From Sinomonas albida (GTDB taxonomy: Bacteria > Actinomycetota > Actinomycetes > Actinomycetales > Micrococcaceae): a DNA stretch of 64,000 bases. The stretch's first letter is position 1. The number at the start of each line of letters is the position of its first letter. Made by a program: the position numbers and the translations under genes. The notes under the pieces are model-generated. The model was not told the origin of the DNA. It did no database searches and saw nothing but the letters and a program-made list of their open reading frames with translations. Of the stretch, positions 51,074 through 58,130 are shown in pieces. The stretch lies in NCBI RefSeq assembly GCF_004919045.1, contig NZ_SWDW01000009.1:1-64000 (forward strand), given 5' to 3'.

Positions 51074-51172
51074 CTACTTCTTGTTGCGGCGCTGGTGACG
51101 AGTCTTGCGAAGCAGCTTGCGGTGCTTCTTCTTGGCCATGCGCTTGCGGCGCTTCTTGATAACCGAACCCAC
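51074..51172 (-). CDS. Ribosomal protein bS22 (AURKAIP1/COX24 domain)
   Basis: This 32-residue, extremely basic protein starts GSVIKKRRKRMAKKKHRKL and ends RHQRRNKK. It matches the tiny actinobacterial ribosomal protein bS22 (mycobacterial Rv0500B), which binds the decoding region of the small subunit. The GTG at 51172 is set by an AGGAAC ribosome binding site and the conserved GSVIKKRRKRM start. It is followed by array D and preceded by the HTH gene, the same order as in mycobacteria. Confidence 0.93.
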   Translation of the reverse strand: MGSVIKKRRKRMAKKKHRKLLRKTRHQRRNKK

Positions 51173-51342
51173 AGAAGTTCCTAACGGTTTGGTGCCCCCG
51201 GGCTGCTGGCCGGGGCGCCCGAGGGGCCGCTTGCAACCAACTGCTGGTGACGTGACGTAAAACGTTCCTGAACAGGATACAGCACTGAGCGCGAGCCACC
51301 GACCGGCCGAAAGTCCCGGCCGGCCCAGCGGAGGCTGCGGGG

Positions 51343-51555
51343 CTACGCGGTCTCGCTGTGCCCGTCGACGGCGGCGCGGCGCACGTACTCCTCGACGGCG
51401 GCTTCGGGCACGCGATAAGAACGGCCGAAGCGCACCGCGGGCATCTCCCCCGAGTGAACGAGCCGGTACACCGTCATCTTCGAGACGCGCATCGTCTCCG
51501 CGACCTCGGCGACCGTGAGGAAGCGTGTGTTCGCGAACTCCCCCGAACCAGCCAT
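51343..51555 (-). CDS. Excisionase-family helix-turn-helix protein
   Basis: This 70-residue MerR/excisionase-type DNA-binding protein contains FLTVAEVAETMRVSKMTVYRL followed by VHSGEMPAVRFGRSYRVPE. It is very like mycobacterial Rv0500A, also next to bS22. The ATG at 51555 follows AAGGA with good spacing and gives the family length; the frame is open to 51639 but lacks a ribosome binding site there. Target unknown. Confidence 0.88.
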   Translation of the reverse strand: MAGSGEFANTRFLTVAEVAETMRVSKMTVYRLVHSGEMPAVRFGRSYRVPEAAVEEYVRRAAVDGHSETA

Positions 51556-51694
51556 CTTCAGTTCCTTGCTCGCCGTCGAAGCATTCCCCATGAGGCCCGC
51601 TCGACGGCGTGACTGTTGTTGCGTGCCCTCACTGTGCATGTGCTAGCTACTCTAGATGCAGGAGGGACTGTTGTGAAAGTGCCATTTGCCCTAG

Positions 51695-52933
51695 TCATGA
51701 GCCAATTCCTCGCTCCGGTTCCCCTCGGCCCGATCTTCGCGAACGCGCCGCGCCCGCGAGCTGGTCGAGCACCTCGGCCGTGACGCCCCACTCCATGCAC
51801 GCGTCCGTGACGGACTGCCCGTACACGAGCTGATCCCGGCTCCCTGCGCGGCCCGCGCCCGCCTCGCTGTCCAGCCGCTGGGCCCCGCCCACGAGGAAGC
51901 TTTCAAGCATCACTCCGGCGATCGCGGCACCGGCCAGACCACCCGCAGCAACCTCCGCGCCGATCTCGAGCGCGACCTCCGCCTGGCGATGGTGGTTCTT
52001 GCCGCTGTTTGCGTGGCTCGCGTCGACCACAAGTCGCGGATTCAGGCCCTTCGCAGCAAGCGTCGCGGACGCCGCGGCGACGGACGCGGCGTCGTAATTC
52101 GGGCCCGACGCCCCGCCGCGGAGCACGAGGTGGGTGTCCGCGTTGCCGGAGGTCGCGACAAGAGCCGCTCGGCCGCCGTCGTCAATGCCCAGGAAGGCCT
52201 GAGCCGCGGCAGCCGCGCCGCACGCGTCGATCGCGACCTGGAGCCCGCCGTCGGTTCCGTTCTTGAAGCCCACGGGCATCGAGAGACCCGAGACGAGCTG
52301 GCGGTGGATCTGGCTCTCCGCGGTGCGCGCGCCGATGGCGCCCCACGTGATCGCGTCTGCGGTGTACTGCGGCGAGATGGGCTCGAGGAACTCCGTGGCC
52401 GTCGGGAGGCCGAGGCCAAGGACGCCGAGCAGGAACTCGCGAGCGGTGCGGAGTCCCGTGGCGATGTCGTGCGTGCCGTCGAGATGCGGATCGTTGATGA
52501 GCCCCTTCCAGCCGACCGTGGTGCGCGGCTTCTCGAAGTACGTCCGCATCACCACGAGGAGATCCTCGCGGTGCTCGCGGGCGACGGCGGCGAGGCGCCG
52601 CGCGTATTCAAGGCCGGCTTCCGGATCGTGGATGGAGCAAGGGCCGACGACGACGAGCAGGCGGTCGTCGACGCCGTCGAGCACCGCCCGCACCTCGTCG
52701 CGCCCGCGGGCCACCGTGGCCTGCGCCCCGGCCGTAAGCGGCAGCTCGGCGAGGAGCTCGGCTGGCGTGGGAAGGGCCGTGAACTCGGCCACGCGGAGAT
52801 TGCCCGTGGGGGCTGTGCTGGATCTGGGGGCGCTGGACTCCTGCGCTGTGCTGGATCTGGCGGCGCTGGACTTCTGCGCTGCGCTGGACTTCGGGCCGGC
52901 GCCGGATATCGGAGCGGTGACGATGGGATTCAT
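51695..52933 (-). CDS. DAHP synthase, type I (AroF/G/H family)
   Basis: This 412-residue enzyme makes 3-deoxy-arabino-heptulosonate 7-phosphate from phosphoenolpyruvate and erythrose 4-phosphate, the entry to aromatic amino acids. Motifs are VVVGPCSIHDPEAGLEYARRL, TEFLEPISPQYTADAITWGAIGARTAESQ, SMPVGFKNGTDG and VVDASHANSGKNHHRQ. A serine/alanine repeat (SSAAQKSSAARSSTAQ) of about 30 residues precedes the catalytic domain. The ATG at 52933 follows GGGAGGAAG. Upstream on the same strand is a 17-codon leader with Trp-Tyr-Tyr-Phe codons and an attenuator hairpin, so expression is probably tuned to aromatic tRNA charging. Confidence 0.95.
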   Translation of the reverse strand: MNPIVTAPISGAGPKSSAAQKSSAARSSTAQESSAPRSSTAPTGNLRVAEFTALPTPAELLAELPLTAGAQATVARGRDEVRAVLDGVDDRLLVVVGPCSIHDPEAGLEYARRLAAVAREHREDLLVVMRTYFEKPRTTVGWKGLINDPHLDGTHDIATGLRTAREFLLGVLGLGLPTATEFLEPISPQYTADAITWGAIGARTAESQIHRQLVSGLSMPVGFKNGTDGGLQVAIDACGAAAAAQAFLGIDDGGRAALVATSGNADTHLVLRGGASGPNYDAASVAAASATLAAKGLNPRLVVDASHANSGKNHHRQAEVALEIGAEVAAGGLAGAAIAGVMLESFLVGGAQRLDSEAGAGRAGSRDQLVYGQSVTDACMEWGVTAEVLDQLAGAARSRRSGRGEPERGIGS

Positions 52934-52992
52934 GGGGTTCCTGTCTTCCTCCCGACAGGACCCTTGTGTCAGAGCCTGCCTGGAACGGCGAA

Positions 52993-53016
52993 GGGCAGGG
53001 ACCGTAGTCCCTGCCC
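52993..53016 (-). terminator. Attenuator hairpin in the DAHP synthase leader
   Basis: GGGCAGGGAC and GTCCCTGCCC form a perfect 10-base stem with tetraloop TACG on the minus strand. Upstream, GTTGGTATGCG inside the leader codons pairs exactly with CGCATACCAAC (53029-53039 region), and GGCTCTG/CAGAGCC segments occur three times, offering alternative pairings. Confidence 0.7.
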
Positions 53017-53046
53017 CGTCGGCTCTGAAGGTTGGTATGCGCGTAG

Positions 53047-53100
53047 CTACGCTTGGCCCTCCAGAGCCAACGCAAAATACGCATACCAACGCTTGATCAT
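53047..53100 (-). CDS. Aromatic leader peptide of the DAHP synthase operon
   Basis: This 17-codon frame reads MIKRWYAYFALALEGQA: Trp, Tyr, Tyr and Phe fall within five codons, as expected for a transcription-attenuation leader sensing aromatic aminoacyl-tRNA. The ATG at 53100 has no ribosome binding site, but TAGTGT lies exactly 6 bases upstream, so it is probably translated from a leaderless message. The aromatic codons overlap the left arm of a strong stem, so a stalled ribosome would change the fold. Comparable leaders (AroR) are known upstream of DAHP synthase in corynebacteria. Confidence 0.8.
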   Translation of the reverse strand: MIKRWYAYFALALEGQA

Positions 53101-53106
53101 GCGAGC

Positions 53107-53136
53107 ACACTACGGCACGCGGCCCGATCGGCCCAA
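53107..53136 (-). promoter_or_regulatory. Promoter of the leader peptide/DAHP synthase
   Basis: On the minus strand TTGGGC (53136-53131) and TAGTGT (53112-53107) are 18 bases apart. The start point would coincide with the leader ATG at 53100. Confidence 0.6.
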
Positions 53137-53266
53137 CCCGGCGGCGTCATTACGCGAAACCGCACTTAACCTGCCAGAGCGTACGTTTCCGCGCGTTGTG
53201 AGGTACGCCCTCGCATGAAAGGTGCCCTCTCGCGCGGAACGTCCTCCGGCTCAGCCGCGCAGCCGC

Positions 53267-54304
53267 TCAGCCCAAGAGCTTGCTCAGCCACGCGAGCTGC
53301 CGCGCGACATGATGTTCTCCGCCGCCCTCGTGGTTGTTGAAGGCGTACTCCTCGATGGACTTCACGACGGGCTCCGGGGAGGCTCCCTCAACGGCTTCGC
53401 CGTAGTTGTTGTAGGTCGCGTAGACGGTCGACGGCGGGCACGTCGTGTCCCGCAGGGCCACCGAGAAGTACGCCGGCACGCGCGCCGCGCGTCCGAGGTT
53501 GACCACGTCGAAGTACGGAAGAGTCGCGAACGCCGCGTCGACGTGGTCGCGGTGGCGCACGAGGTACCGCTCGAGTTCGGGGTATGGACCGGTGGTCGCG
53601 ACTTCCAGCGCGCGCTGGTAGTCCGCGAGGAAGTTGACGTCCGCCAGGCAGACGATGACGCCGTCGACCCTTCCCGCGGCGAGCCCCGCCGCGGCGACCG
53701 CGAGCCCGCCGCCCTGGGAGACACCGTGCACGGCGACGCGCGTGGCGTCGACGGCGGGATGGGCCTGGACCGCCTCGATGGCCCGGACCGCATCGGTGAA
53801 GATGCGCCGGTAGTAATACGTCTCACGGCTCAGGAGACCGCGGGTCATGAGCCCCGGGTAGCTGACGCCGCCCGCGCTCGGATGGGGGTCGGGAGTCTCG
53901 CCGACCTGCCCGCCGTAGCCCTGCCCTCGAGAGTCCATGATGAGCATCGCGTACCCGGCCTGCGCCCACAGCGTGTTCTGGTGCGCGAGCCCGCGCCCGC
54001 CGGAGTAGCCGAGGAAATGGACGACGGCGGGCAGCGGCTCGCGCTCTCCGCCCGCCCCGGTGCCCCTTCCCCGGGCGGGAAGGTGGAGCCACGCCTTGAT
54101 CGGATCTCCGCCGTAGCCGGCAAACGTCACGTCGTACGTCTCGATGAGGGGCAGGTGCGTCTCGACGCGCTCGAAGCGGGCGTCGAGGGGGTGCTGCTGC
54201 GCCTCGGAAATGGTCGCGTCCCAGAACGCGGCGAGGTCCGCCGGGAGCGGGCTGCTGCCGCGATAGGCTCGCAGCTCGGGCAGGGGCAGATCGATGGCTG
54301 GCAT
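53267..54304 (-). CDS. Acetylxylan esterase/cephalosporin-C deacetylase family
   Basis: This 345-residue alpha/beta hydrolase of carbohydrate esterase family 7 type has the nucleophile serine in AVHGVSQGGGLAV (about residue 197). The acid region is SVALRDTTCPPST, and the catalytic histidine is in NNHEGGGEHHVARQLAWL. These intracellular enzymes remove acetyl groups from imported xylo-oligosaccharides or antibiotics. TAGAAT lies 8 bases before the ATG. A LacI-type operator (54323-54336) covers its upstream promoter region. It reads divergently from the lacI gene, so it is a likely target. Confidence 0.9.
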   Translation of the reverse strand: MPAIDLPLPELRAYRGSSPLPADLAAFWDATISEAQQHPLDARFERVETHLPLIETYDVTFAGYGGDPIKAWLHLPARGRGTGAGGEREPLPAVVHFLGYSGGRGLAHQNTLWAQAGYAMLIMDSRGQGYGGQVGETPDPHPSAGGVSYPGLMTRGLLSRETYYYRRIFTDAVRAIEAVQAHPAVDATRVAVHGVSQGGGLAVAAAGLAAGRVDGVIVCLADVNFLADYQRALEVATTGPYPELERYLVRHRDHVDAAFATLPYFDVVNLGRAARVPAYFSVALRDTTCPPSTVYATYNNYGEAVEGASPEPVVKSIEEYAFNNHEGGGEHHVARQLAWLSKLLG

Positions 54305-54322
54305 AACATCGGATTCTAGTCT

Positions 54323-54366
54323 GGAAACCGCTTTCTAGATCCCTGCTGCGCGCGGTAACCGGTTGC
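54323..54366. promoter_or_regulatory. LacI-type operators between the esterase and lacI genes
   Basis: GGAAACCGCTTTCT (54323-54336) is identical to the site at 56773-56786. A second palindrome-like site GGTAACCGGTTGC (54354-54366) lies next to the TACACT -10 (54367-54372) of the lacI gene, suggesting autoregulation. Confidence 0.65.
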
Positions 54367-54435
54367 TACACTCGTCGCGACGGGGCGGTCCGCCCCGTGA
54401 AATCGGCCCGTTGGCGGGCCGCACAGGAGGTCACC

Positions 54436-55455
54436 ATGGCACGCACCGCCCACGGCGGGCGCCGCATCACGATCGCGCACGTGGCCGAGGCGGCCGGAGT
54501 CTCCCGCGCGACCGTATCCCGGGTCATGAACGGCCTCGCGACGGTGGACCCCGAGATCGGCCGCCGGGTCCGCGAGGCCGCCGAGCAGCTCAACTACTCC
54601 CCCAGCACGGTGGCCCGGAGCCTCGCGATGGGCCGCACGCAGACGGTCGCGATCGTGGTCCCGGACCTCGGCAACCCCATGTTCCAGGACACGCTGCGTG
54701 GGCTCAGCCGCGCGGCGGCGAGGGCCGGCTACCGCGTGCTCGTGGCCGACTCGGCTGAGAATCCCGACGAGGAGATCATCCTGGCCCGCGAGGCGCGGCG
54801 CCGCTGCGACGCGCTCGTGCTCGTGTCCCCGCGCATGGACTCGGCGGTGCTCGGCCAGCTCCTGCCCGAACTCGCTCCCGTGGTGCTCGTGAACCGCGAG
54901 AGCCCCGTGGACGGCGTGCCGAGCCTCGCCGTGGACTACGGCGCGGGCATCCGTGCGATCGTCTCCGAGCTCCAGCGGCTCGGCCACCGCCGCCTCGCCT
55001 ATCTCGCCGGGCCGGACGGCTCGTACGGCAACCGTGCGCGGCTCGACGCCCTGCATCACCTCCTCGACGCGGAGAGCCCCGAGATCGTCGAGGTGCCGTG
55101 CGGCGCGATGTTCGAGGACGGCTACCGGGCCAAGGACGCCGTGCTCGCCACGGGCGCGACCGCGGCGGTGTGCTTCAACGACCTCGTGGCGCTCGGCCTG
55201 CTCGGCGCCCTGCACGAGGCCGGGATCGACGTGCCGGGACGGATCTCCGTGACGGGCTTCGATGGCATCCAGTTCGCGCGCTTCGCCTCCCCCGCTCTGA
55301 CGACCGCGTCGGTCCCGCAGACCCAGCTCGGCGAGGAGGCCTGGGCGCGGCTGTGGTCCGTGCTGAGCGACGCGGAGCCAGCGGACGACCTGACCGTCAC
55401 GCCCCGGCTCGAGATCCGCGCGAGCGTCGGGCCGGCGCACCAGGTCCACGCGTGA
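54436..55455 (+). CDS. LacI-family transcriptional regulator
   Basis: This 339-residue repressor has the LacI helix-turn-helix and hinge (RITIAHVAEAAGVSRATVSRVMNGLATVDPEIGRRVREAAEQLNYSPSTVARSLA). A periplasmic-binding-protein-like effector domain follows (TVAIVVPDLGNPMFQDTLRGL, LVNRESPVDGVPSLAVDYGAG, ISVTGFDGIQFARF). AGGAGG precedes the ATG. It lies between the esterase and hydrolase genes and near two copies of one 14-base operator, so it probably controls this carbohydrate set. Its effector is likely a sugar or uronate, which is inference. Confidence 0.93.
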   Translation: MARTAHGGRRITIAHVAEAAGVSRATVSRVMNGLATVDPEIGRRVREAAEQLNYSPSTVARSLAMGRTQTVAIVVPDLGNPMFQDTLRGLSRAAARAGYRVLVADSAENPDEEIILAREARRRCDALVLVSPRMDSAVLGQLLPELAPVVLVNRESPVDGVPSLAVDYGAGIRAIVSELQRLGHRRLAYLAGPDGSYGNRARLDALHHLLDAESPEIVEVPCGAMFEDGYRAKDAVLATGATAAVCFNDLVALGLLGALHEAGIDVPGRISVTGFDGIQFARFASPALTTASVPQTQLGEEAWARLWSVLSDAEPADDLTVTPRLEIRASVGPAHQVHA

Positions 55456-56630
55456 ACGAGTTGGGCCTGGGAGCGGAGACGGCGCAGAGCACCGGCTCGC
55501 GCGACGGCGGCGCTCCATCGGAGGACGCCCCGGCGCGCGACCTCCCGGCCGTCGATGCTTCGGCGAGCGAAGCCTGGGCGAGCTGGCGGACGGACCTCGC
55601 GGCCGCCGTCGTCCGTAAGCGCGGGGCGGAGCCGTTCGCGGAGCAGCCCGAAGCGCCCGCCGGGGTGCTCCGCGAGCGCCTGCTCGCGGCGCTCGGGACG
55701 ATGCCCGCCGTGCGCGAAACCGCGGCGCGCACGGACGGCGAGTGGACGCGCGACGGCGTGGACGGCACCGAGCTGAGCTGGGACTGCGGCTACGGGCCGC
55801 GCACACGGGCCTGGCTCCTGCGGCCCGCCGGGGAGGCCGGCGTGCTCCCGGGCGTGCTCGCGATGTTCGAGCACGGAGGAGTCAAGCTCGCGGGCCGCGA
55901 GAAGCTCGCCGACGGCCCGCACGGATTCCCAGGCGAGGTGGCCGCGCTGGTCCGCGCAAGCCGCGGCTCGGCCTATGGGGGCCGCGCGTGGGCCGAGGAT
56001 CTGGCGCGCCGCGGCGCCGCCGTGCTCGTGCACGACGTGTTCGGCTTCGGCTCGCGCCGGCTCCCCGAGGACAACCCGCCGCAGCGCCTCACCGAGGCGC
56101 AGGCCGCGAAGGTCGCGGGGCTGCTGGGCGCGTCGTGGGCCGGGCTCATCGCGGGCGAGGATCTCCTCGCGCTGTCGGTGCTGCGCTCGCTTCCCGCGGT
56201 CGACGGCGGCCGCGTCGCCGCCGTGGGCATGTCCGGCGGTGGCGCGCGGGCCGGCGCCCTCCGCGTCCTTGCGCCCGAGCTGCGGGCCGCCGTCATCGTC
56301 GCGATGATGAGCACGCTCGGGGCCCTCATCCCGGACCACACCGACACGCACGCGTGGACGTGGCTCAGCCCTGGGATCGGGAGCGCGGGCGACTGGCCTT
56401 CGGTGGTGGGCTCGTGGACCGAGAACCCGCTCCTCGTGCAGTACGGCCTCGACGACCCGCTCTTCCCCCGCGACGGCATGGAGGCCGCCGACGCGCAGCT
56501 GCGGCGCCGCTTCGCCGCGCACGGGCACGGCGCGAACTACACGGGCTCGCTCCTGCCGGTGGGCCACGTCTTCACGGTCGAGATGCAGGACGCCGCGTGG
56601 GCGTGGCTGGGCCGCGTGCTGGGGTTCTGA
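55452..56630 (+). CDS. Alpha/beta hydrolase (dienelactone hydrolase/esterase-like)
   Basis: This 392-residue hydrolase has the nucleophile elbow AVGMSGGGARAGAL (about residue 260), the acid in VQYGLDDPLFPRDGM and the histidine in VGHVFTVEMQDAAW. The first 100 residues resemble no domain I recognise, but a WDCGYGPRTRAWLLRP strand pattern leads into the fold. The GTG start overlaps the lacI stop (GTGA), so it is cotranscribed with the regulator. It probably cleaves an ester from a plant-derived sugar. Confidence 0.8.
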   Translation: MNELGLGAETAQSTGSRDGGAPSEDAPARDLPAVDASASEAWASWRTDLAAAVVRKRGAEPFAEQPEAPAGVLRERLLAALGTMPAVRETAARTDGEWTRDGVDGTELSWDCGYGPRTRAWLLRPAGEAGVLPGVLAMFEHGGVKLAGREKLADGPHGFPGEVAALVRASRGSAYGGRAWAEDLARRGAAVLVHDVFGFGSRRLPEDNPPQRLTEAQAAKVAGLLGASWAGLIAGEDLLALSVLRSLPAVDGGRVAAVGMSGGGARAGALRVLAPELRAAVIVAMMSTLGALIPDHTDTHAWTWLSPGIGSAGDWPSVVGSWTENPLLVQYGLDDPLFPRDGMEAADAQLRRRFAAHGHGANYTGSLLPVGHVFTVEMQDAAWAWLGRVLGF

Positions 56631-56739
56631 GGCTCGGCTCCGCGGAGGCTGCGCGGCGAAACCGGAGGAATTCGACGAGACCGGAGGGTCTTCCGTCCGG
56701 CCTCGGGTGCGATGCTCCGGGTTCGCGTGGCGAACACCG

Positions 56740-56786
56740 TTGACCTGCTCTCGGCGTCCGTCTACGGTGGTGGGAAACCGCTTTCT
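56740..56786 (+). promoter_or_regulatory. Promoter and LacI operator of the M24 gene
   Basis: TTGACC (56740-56745) and TACGGT (56763-56768) are 17 bases apart. The 14-base operator GGAAACCGCTTTCT (56773-56786) covers the expected start point and is identical to the site before the esterase gene. Confidence 0.7.
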
Positions 56787-56813
56787 CACTAGTCATTCAG
56801 CCATAAGGACGCC

Positions 56814-57923
56814 ATGACCTCCGACCTGCAGACTGCCCGCCCCGAGGCCCTCGATCCCCGCGACGAGCATCTCGAGAAGCGCCGTCGCGTCGTGGCGCTG
56901 CTGGACGCGGAGAACCTCGGCGCCGTCGCGCTCACATCCCAGCCCGCGCTCGCGTGGTACTTCGGCGGGGCGCGGACGCACGTGAACCTTGCGGCGCCGC
57001 CGATCGTCGCCGCCGTGGTCTCGCGCGAGGGAGATCGGGTGCACGTCACGTCGAACGAGGCGCACCGCCTGGGTGCCGAGGAGCTCCCGGCGTGGGCCGA
57101 GCTCGTGGAGCATCCTTGGCACGCGAGCGTGGTCGCCGCCGCCGAGGCCGAGGCGCTGTCCGCCGGCGGCGCCGCGGAGGTCCGCCTCGAGGCCGGCCTC
57201 CGCGCGGCCCGCCAGCAGCTGACCCCCGCCGAGGTGGGGCGATACCGCGAGCTGGGGGCCGACGTCGCCCGCCTCCTCACGCGCACCCTTGCCGCGGCCT
57301 CCCCGGACCTGAGCGAGTTCGAGCTCGCCGCTCGGGTCACCGCGGGGATCGTCGAGCTGGGCGCGGAACCGACGGTCGTGCTCGTGGGCGGGGCGTCCCG
57401 CGTCTCGGACCGTCACCCTCTGCCGACGACGGCGCCGCTCGGCGACCGCGCGATGGTGGTCGTGTGTGCGCGGCGGCACGGGCTCATCCTCAACGCCACG
57501 CGCTGGGTGCGGTTCGGGCCGCGCGGCCCCGAGGAGCGCGATGCTGACCGCCGGATCCTCGGGGTCGAGGCCGCGTACCTCGCCGCATCGCGTCCCGGCG
57601 CGACGCTCGCGGGGGCGTTCGCGGCCGGGACGGCTGCGTACGCGCTCAACGGCTTCCGGGCCGACGAGTGGACGCGCCACCACCAGGGCGGCGTGGCCGG
57701 CTACGCGGGGCGCGACCCGCGCGCCGCTCCGGGCGTCGACGTGGCGCTCGGCTCGAACGTCGCGTTCGCGTGGAACCCGACGGGACCGGGCTGCAAGGTC
57801 GAGGACACGATCCTGAGCACCGATGCAGGCTTCGAGGTACTCTCGGCCGATCCGGCGTGGCCTGCCGTCACGGTCCACGTGGCCGGCCAGGCGCTCGCGC
57901 GGCCGGATGTCCTCGAGCTCTAA
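56814..57923 (+). CDS. M24-fold peptidase-like protein with degenerate metal site
   Basis: This 369-residue protein has the pita-bread (M24, Xaa-Pro dipeptidase/creatinase) layout: a creatinase-type N-terminal domain and a C-terminal domain from about residue 140. The region that normally gives the two metal-binding aspartates reads MVVVCARRHGLILNATRWVRFG, with cysteine/alanine and asparagine at those positions. The later histidine (HHQGGVAG) and a glutamate (GCKVEDTIL) remain. It is therefore probably not a normal metallopeptidase; non-metal creatinase-like hydrolysis or a binding role is possible. AAGGA precedes the ATG. It carries the LacI operator, linking it to the carbohydrate regulon. 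Confidence 0.78.
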   Translation: MTSDLQTARPEALDPRDEHLEKRRRVVALLDAENLGAVALTSQPALAWYFGGARTHVNLAAPPIVAAVVSREGDRVHVTSNEAHRLGAEELPAWAELVEHPWHASVVAAAEAEALSAGGAAEVRLEAGLRAARQQLTPAEVGRYRELGADVARLLTRTLAAASPDLSEFELAARVTAGIVELGAEPTVVLVGGASRVSDRHPLPTTAPLGDRAMVVVCARRHGLILNATRWVRFGPRGPEERDADRRILGVEAAYLAASRPGATLAGAFAAGTAAYALNGFRADEWTRHHQGGVAGYAGRDPRAAPGVDVALGSNVAFAWNPTGPGCKVEDTILSTDAGFEVLSADPAWPAVTVHVAGQALARPDVLEL

Positions 57924-57932
57924 CTCGACCAA

Positions 57933-58080
57933 CCTCCCCACTTTCTCAACCGACCTCCCCAACTTCCGCGACCCAGGCGAAAGGCGACGCCCGGGATCGC
58001 GGGCCGGGGCCGCCGTCGTCCGCCCTGAAGTTGGGGAGGACGGCGAAAGAGTTGGGGAAATCGGATGAGGCGTTGGGGAG
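57933..58080. repeat. Facing short arrays, 21 bp period
   Basis: CCTCCCCA occurs at 57933 and 57954 (21 apart). The inverse core TTGGGGA occurs at 58031, 58052 and 58073 (21 apart). The segment CCTCCCCAACTTC near 57954 is an exact inverted match to GAAGTTGGGGAGG near 58028. The gap lies between convergent genes. Confidence 0.8.
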
Positions 58081-58130
58081 TTTGGCCTCGGCGAGACGGC
58101 CCCCAGGCGGTGGGGCCTTTCGGTCGCCGG

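Noticed and set aside
52934-53112. T-box riboswitch before DAHP synthase
   Set aside because: No T-box sequence or specifier-loop layout; a translated W/Y/F leader with alternative stems explains the region better.
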